This document shows, piece by piece, positions 61,369 through 64,000 of a DNA stretch of 64,000 bases (the stretch's first letter is position 1; every line of letters begins with the position of its first letter). Below the pieces are notes generated by a model. The model was not told the DNA's origin, did not search any database, and saw nothing but the letters and a program-made list of their open reading frames with translations. This DNA comes from JBHHUI01 sp965248775 (GTDB taxonomy: Bacteria; Chloroflexota; Anaerolineae; Anaerolineales; JBHHUI01). A program made the position numbers and the translations under genes. The stretch covers positions 620,001 to 684,000 of the forward strand of contig OZ252150.1 in NCBI GenBank assembly GCA_965248775.1, written 5' to 3'.

Positions 61369-61587
61369 ATGTCGGCACGTGTGCGCGGCCTTTTCATCCG
61401 GTTGCTCTTGCTAGTTGGGGTGATCGCACTTGTCGGCTTTCTTTTTGTTTTTGGTCGTCGAATTGGAATGGGCGAATGGGCACTCATCATTTCAATTTTT
61501 GCCGTCGTGATCGGCATTGAGAGTATTCGTTACGTCGTCCGCCAGTTTCTAAGCGGCTATCGGCGCGAAGGTAAGTATCGTGAGTAG
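61369..61587 (+). CDS. Small two-helix membrane protein, 72 aa
   Basis: Two transmembrane helices (about residues 11-29 and 35-52), basic ends, no recognised domain. The ATG is two bases after the deaminase stop, so it is co-translated; a gap of 32 bases follows to adenine deaminase. A function in the purine pathway is suggested only by position. Confidence 0.55.
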   Translation: MSARVRGLFIRLLLLVGVIALVGFLFVFGRRIGMGEWALIISIFAVVIGIESIRYVVRQFLSGYRREGKYRE

Positions 61588-61619
61588 CCTACAAGGGCGG
61601 TATATCCGTAGGGAAATGA

Positions 61620-63430
61620 ATGGCTGAAAGAAATCCATGGCACGAAGTATCCCGTGAACTCGTAGATTGCGCGATGGGTCGCAAACCAGCCGATCTCGTC
61701 GTGCGCGCTGGGAAATGGGTTAGCGTTCAATCTGGAGAATTTATTGAGAACACCGATGTCGCGGTGCTCGGTTCGCGTATCGCCTTTGTAGGCCCCGATG
61801 CCTCGCATGCGATTGGTCCACATACAAAAGTAGTCCAGGCCGAGGGGCGCTTTCTGGTACCCGGTCTACTCGATGGCCATATGCACGTCGAAAGTAGCAT
61901 GGTGACCGTTACAGAATTTGTGCGCGCTGTAATTCCCCATGGCACAACTGGCATATTTATCGACCCGCATGAGATGGCGAATGTGTTCGGTTTACGCGGC
62001 GTCAAGCTCATGGTGGGTGAGGCCGCCGGTCTGCCGATCAATGTCTGGGTGCAGATGCCCGCCTGTGTGCCCTCCGCGCCCGGGTTGGAAACTCCCGGAG
62101 CAGCTATCGGGCCTGAAGATGTTGCCGAGGCTATGTCATGGCCAAGCATCATTGGCCTCGGAGAGATGATGAATTTCCCCGGCGTGATTAATTCTGATGA
62201 GAATATGCACGCCGAAATAGCCGAGACGATGAAGGCCCACAAAGTCATCGGTGGGCACTATGCAAGCTTCGATCTCAGCATACCTTTCCATGGCTATGTT
62301 GCCGGCGGTCCGGAGGATGACCACGAAGGCACGCGTGCCGAAGATGCAATCGCACGTGTACGTCAGGGGATGAAGGCGATGTTGCGGCTTGGCTCAGCCT
62401 GGTACGACGTTGAAAGCCAGCTGCGGGCAATCATGGAGCAAGGGCTCGATCCGCGGCATTTCATTCTCGTAACCGACGACTCACATTCAGGGACGCTGGT
62501 CAATGACGGCCACATGGACCGCGTAGTGCGACATGCGATTGATTTGGGCCTCGCGCCGCTTACCGCTATCCAGATGGCGACGATCAATACCGCCGAGCAC
62601 TTCCATGTCTCCCAGGATGTCGGCATGATCGCGCCCGGGCGTTACGCCGATATGCTGCTGGTGAGCGATTTGGAAGCGCTTCAAATCGATGTGGTGATGG
62701 CTGCCGGCGAGGTCGTCTTCGATGCCGGCCAGTTAACCATAGAGTTGCAGGAGTTCAACTATCCTGAAGACTTAAAGAAGTCGGTTCATCTGAAGCATGC
62801 GTTGACTGCCTCGGATTTTGTTGTGCCAGCCCCCGCGGAAAGCATCAATCATGGAACTGCGACCGCGCACGTTATCGGGGTGATCGAAAACTAGGCACCT
62901 ACAAACCATCTCCAAAAAGAACTTGCAATTGTTGACGGGGAAGTGCGTGGTGATCCTGCTCAGGATATTTGTAAGGTCGCACTCGTCGAGAGACATCGTG
63001 GCACCGGCGGAGTCCAGACCGGCTTCGTACACGGCTTTGGATTCGATCAACCCTGCGGCATTGCCTCCACGGTTGCTCACGACTCACATCATATGTTGGT
63101 TGTCGGGACAGATGAAGACTCTATGGCTATCGCAGCCAATGAACTCGCACGCATCGGTGGTGGAATGTTGGTCGTGAAGGAGAGGCAGTTACAAGCTATT
63201 GTCGAGATGCCGATTGCCGGGCTGATGTCCACTGAGCGTGCTGAAATTGTGGCTGAGAAGGCCGAAGCGGTGTTGGCGGCGTACCGCGAATGTGGTTGCC
63301 AATTAAATAATGCAAATATGCAACTCTCGCTGCTTGCATTAGTGGTGATTCCCGAACTGCGCATTTCTGATCTGATCTCGGGCTTGTCGATGTGTCTAAA
63401 TTTGATTTCGTTCCGGTAGTGGAAATGTAA
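61620..63430 (+). pseudogene. ade: Adenine deaminase, broken by an amber codon and a 5-bp duplication
   Basis: AdeC-type adenine deaminase (adenine to hypoxanthine). Metal site visible: VPGLLDGHMHVESSMV, FIDPHEMANVFG, GHYASFD, and LVTDDSHSGTLV. At 62892-62894 a TAG interrupts HVIGVIEN|APTNHL where family members have Gln (CAG). The same frame then continues VVDGEVRGDPAQDICKVALVERHRGTGG-type residues (EVRGDPAQDICKVALVERH), GIASTVAHDSHHMLVVGT and MQLSLLALVVIPELRISD, until (CTGAT)2 at 63367-63376, a 5-base duplication, shifts frame; removing one unit gives LGLVDVSKFDFVPVVEM and a stop at 63430. Repaired length 601 residues, normal. Two independent lesions argue for real decay more than for chance sequencing error. 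Confidence 0.85.
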
Positions 63431-63440
63431 AGGTATTCGA

Positions 63441-64000
63441 ATGGCTGAGTTAACGATTTCAGAAGATCAACAAAAAATCCGTGTTGATCGCCGACCGCTC
63501 TATATGTTGGCAGAAGAAGCATTAGCGGAACTATTAACAAATTCTGAAGCGGGGGATAAGCTTCCCTCTGAACCAGCGCTCGCACGTCGCCTCGGGATTT
63601 CACGTGCGACGCTGCGCGAGGCCATTCGACACTTCGAGAAGCGTGGCATCATTGAACGGCGACCGGGAGTCGGCACCTTCGTGCTTGCGACACATCCGCT
63701 CATTGAGAGTGGGCTGGAGAGGCTGGAAAGTATTGAAACACTCGCCGCCCGTCTAAATCTCGAGACACATATGACCGGGCTGGAAGTGATTACACGAGCA
63801 CCGACGGAAATTGAAGCAGATGCACTTAAACTCCAGGACGGCGACGAAGTCGTTGTGCTGATGCGTAATATCCTGACAGGTAATGAGCCAATTGCATTTC
63901 TGGAGGATATTCTGCCAATTGGCGTACTGCATCAGGACGCTATCGCCGGATTCAGTGGATCTGTACTGGACATTTTGTTGGCCCATAGCCGTATTAATTT
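63441..64000 (+). CDS. GntR-family (HutC/UTRA) regulator, 3' end outside the window
   Basis: Open from ATG 63441 to the window end (186 residues seen). N-terminal winged helix: RPLYMLAEEALAELL, KLPSEPALARRLGISRATLREAIRHFEKRG (blocks: LPSEPALARRLGISRATLRE), IIERRPGVGTFVL; then the beginning of a UTRA effector domain (GLEVITRAPTEIEADALKL, EDILPIGVL). HutC-subfamily proteins bind a small ligand through UTRA. It lies 10 bases after adenine deaminase and is likely the local regulator of the purine-deaminase operon; the ligand is unknown. Confidence 0.85.
   Translation, partial: MAELTISEDQQKIRVDRRPLYMLAEEALAELLTNSEAGDKLPSEPALARRLGISRATLREAIRHFEKRGIIERRPGVGTFVLATHPLIESGLERLESIETLAARLNLETHMTGLEVITRAPTEIEADALKLQDGDEVVVLMRNILTGNEPIAFLEDILPIGVLHQDAIAGFSGSVLDILLAHSRIN

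Noticed and set aside
1277..62894. Reassignment of TAG to glutamine throughout the genome
   Set aside because: Several intact genes here end at TAG exactly where the family ends (eno, FmdB-like, the TPR protein, EamA), so TAG is a normal stop.
1..64000. tRNA, rRNA or CRISPR arrays
   Set aside because: No T-loop-type GGTTCGAATCC in intergenic regions, no rRNA-like conserved blocks, and no regularly spaced direct repeats were seen.

Overview
The window looks like a chromosomal segment of an uncultured bacterium, most probably a member of the Chloroflexota (Anaerolineae-like). This rests on overall protein resemblance, a moderate GC content by eye, multi-GAF sensor kinases with large membrane N-termini, separate biotin carboxylase and carrier genes, SH3-linked clan GH-A glycosidase-like proteins, and several promoters whose -10 box lies only 7-8 bases before the start codon. 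No rRNA, tRNA or marker gene here fixes the taxonomy, so it is an inference.

Layout. 1-5.4 kb: end of a GT4 glycosyltransferase, a lipoprotein hydrolase broken by an amber codon, an uncharacterised conserved protein, a DsbA/FrnE-type thiol oxidoreductase that reads as a selenoprotein (in-frame TGA in the CxxC position followed by a SECIS-like hairpin), a frameshifted acetyltransferase, and a MaoC/CitE-like pair. 5.4-9.1 kb: a methylcrotonyl-CoA-type carboxylase operon on the minus strand. 9.2-20.1 kb: ligA, an alpha-oxoamine synthase, a TPR membrane protein, a giant GAF-rich histidine kinase lacking part of its ATPase domain, a YhaM-like exonuclease and an FmdB-type zinc ribbon. 20.1-28 kb: plsC split by an IS1-family element, enolase, radC broken by a 4-base tandem duplication, and two tandem GH-A-like proteins, one fused to an M23 peptidase domain. 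28-38.2 kb: a membrane spermidine-synthase-like protein, a GT39-like transferase, a FecR-like protein, acylphosphatase, and an rseP-HEAT-AEC transporter-metalloprotease operon. 38.2-41.4 kb: one IS nested inside another. 41.4-49.7 kb: an SH3/GH protein and a pucR-proB-proA-serB-serA run. 49.8-54.1 kb: a SAM-I riboswitch controlling a transsulfuration enzyme, membrane proteins, cyclophilin and an EamA transporter. 54.1-64 kb: an IS4-like element sitting in a promoter, an unassigned structured leader, a diguanylate cyclase split by the second IS1 copy, a frameshifted histidine kinase, and a purine deamination operon (8-oxoguanine deaminase, small membrane protein, broken adenine deaminase, GntR regulator).

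Main themes. (1) A strong selenoprotein candidate that naive gene calling would truncate. (2) A high load of recent damage: five IS copies, four with clear target duplications and one with a likely duplication, plus at least eight genes broken by IS, amber codon, 1-base deletion, short tandem duplication or larger deletion. In nearly every case the reconstructed protein is full length after the minimal repair, so the lesions are young (or are assembly errors, which must be excluded). (3) Amino-acid metabolism genes are co-ordinated (proline and serine synthesis in one run, a SAM-riboswitch-controlled sulfur amino-acid enzyme, leucine-type acyl-CoA carboxylation), and signalling genes cluster near the purine operon.
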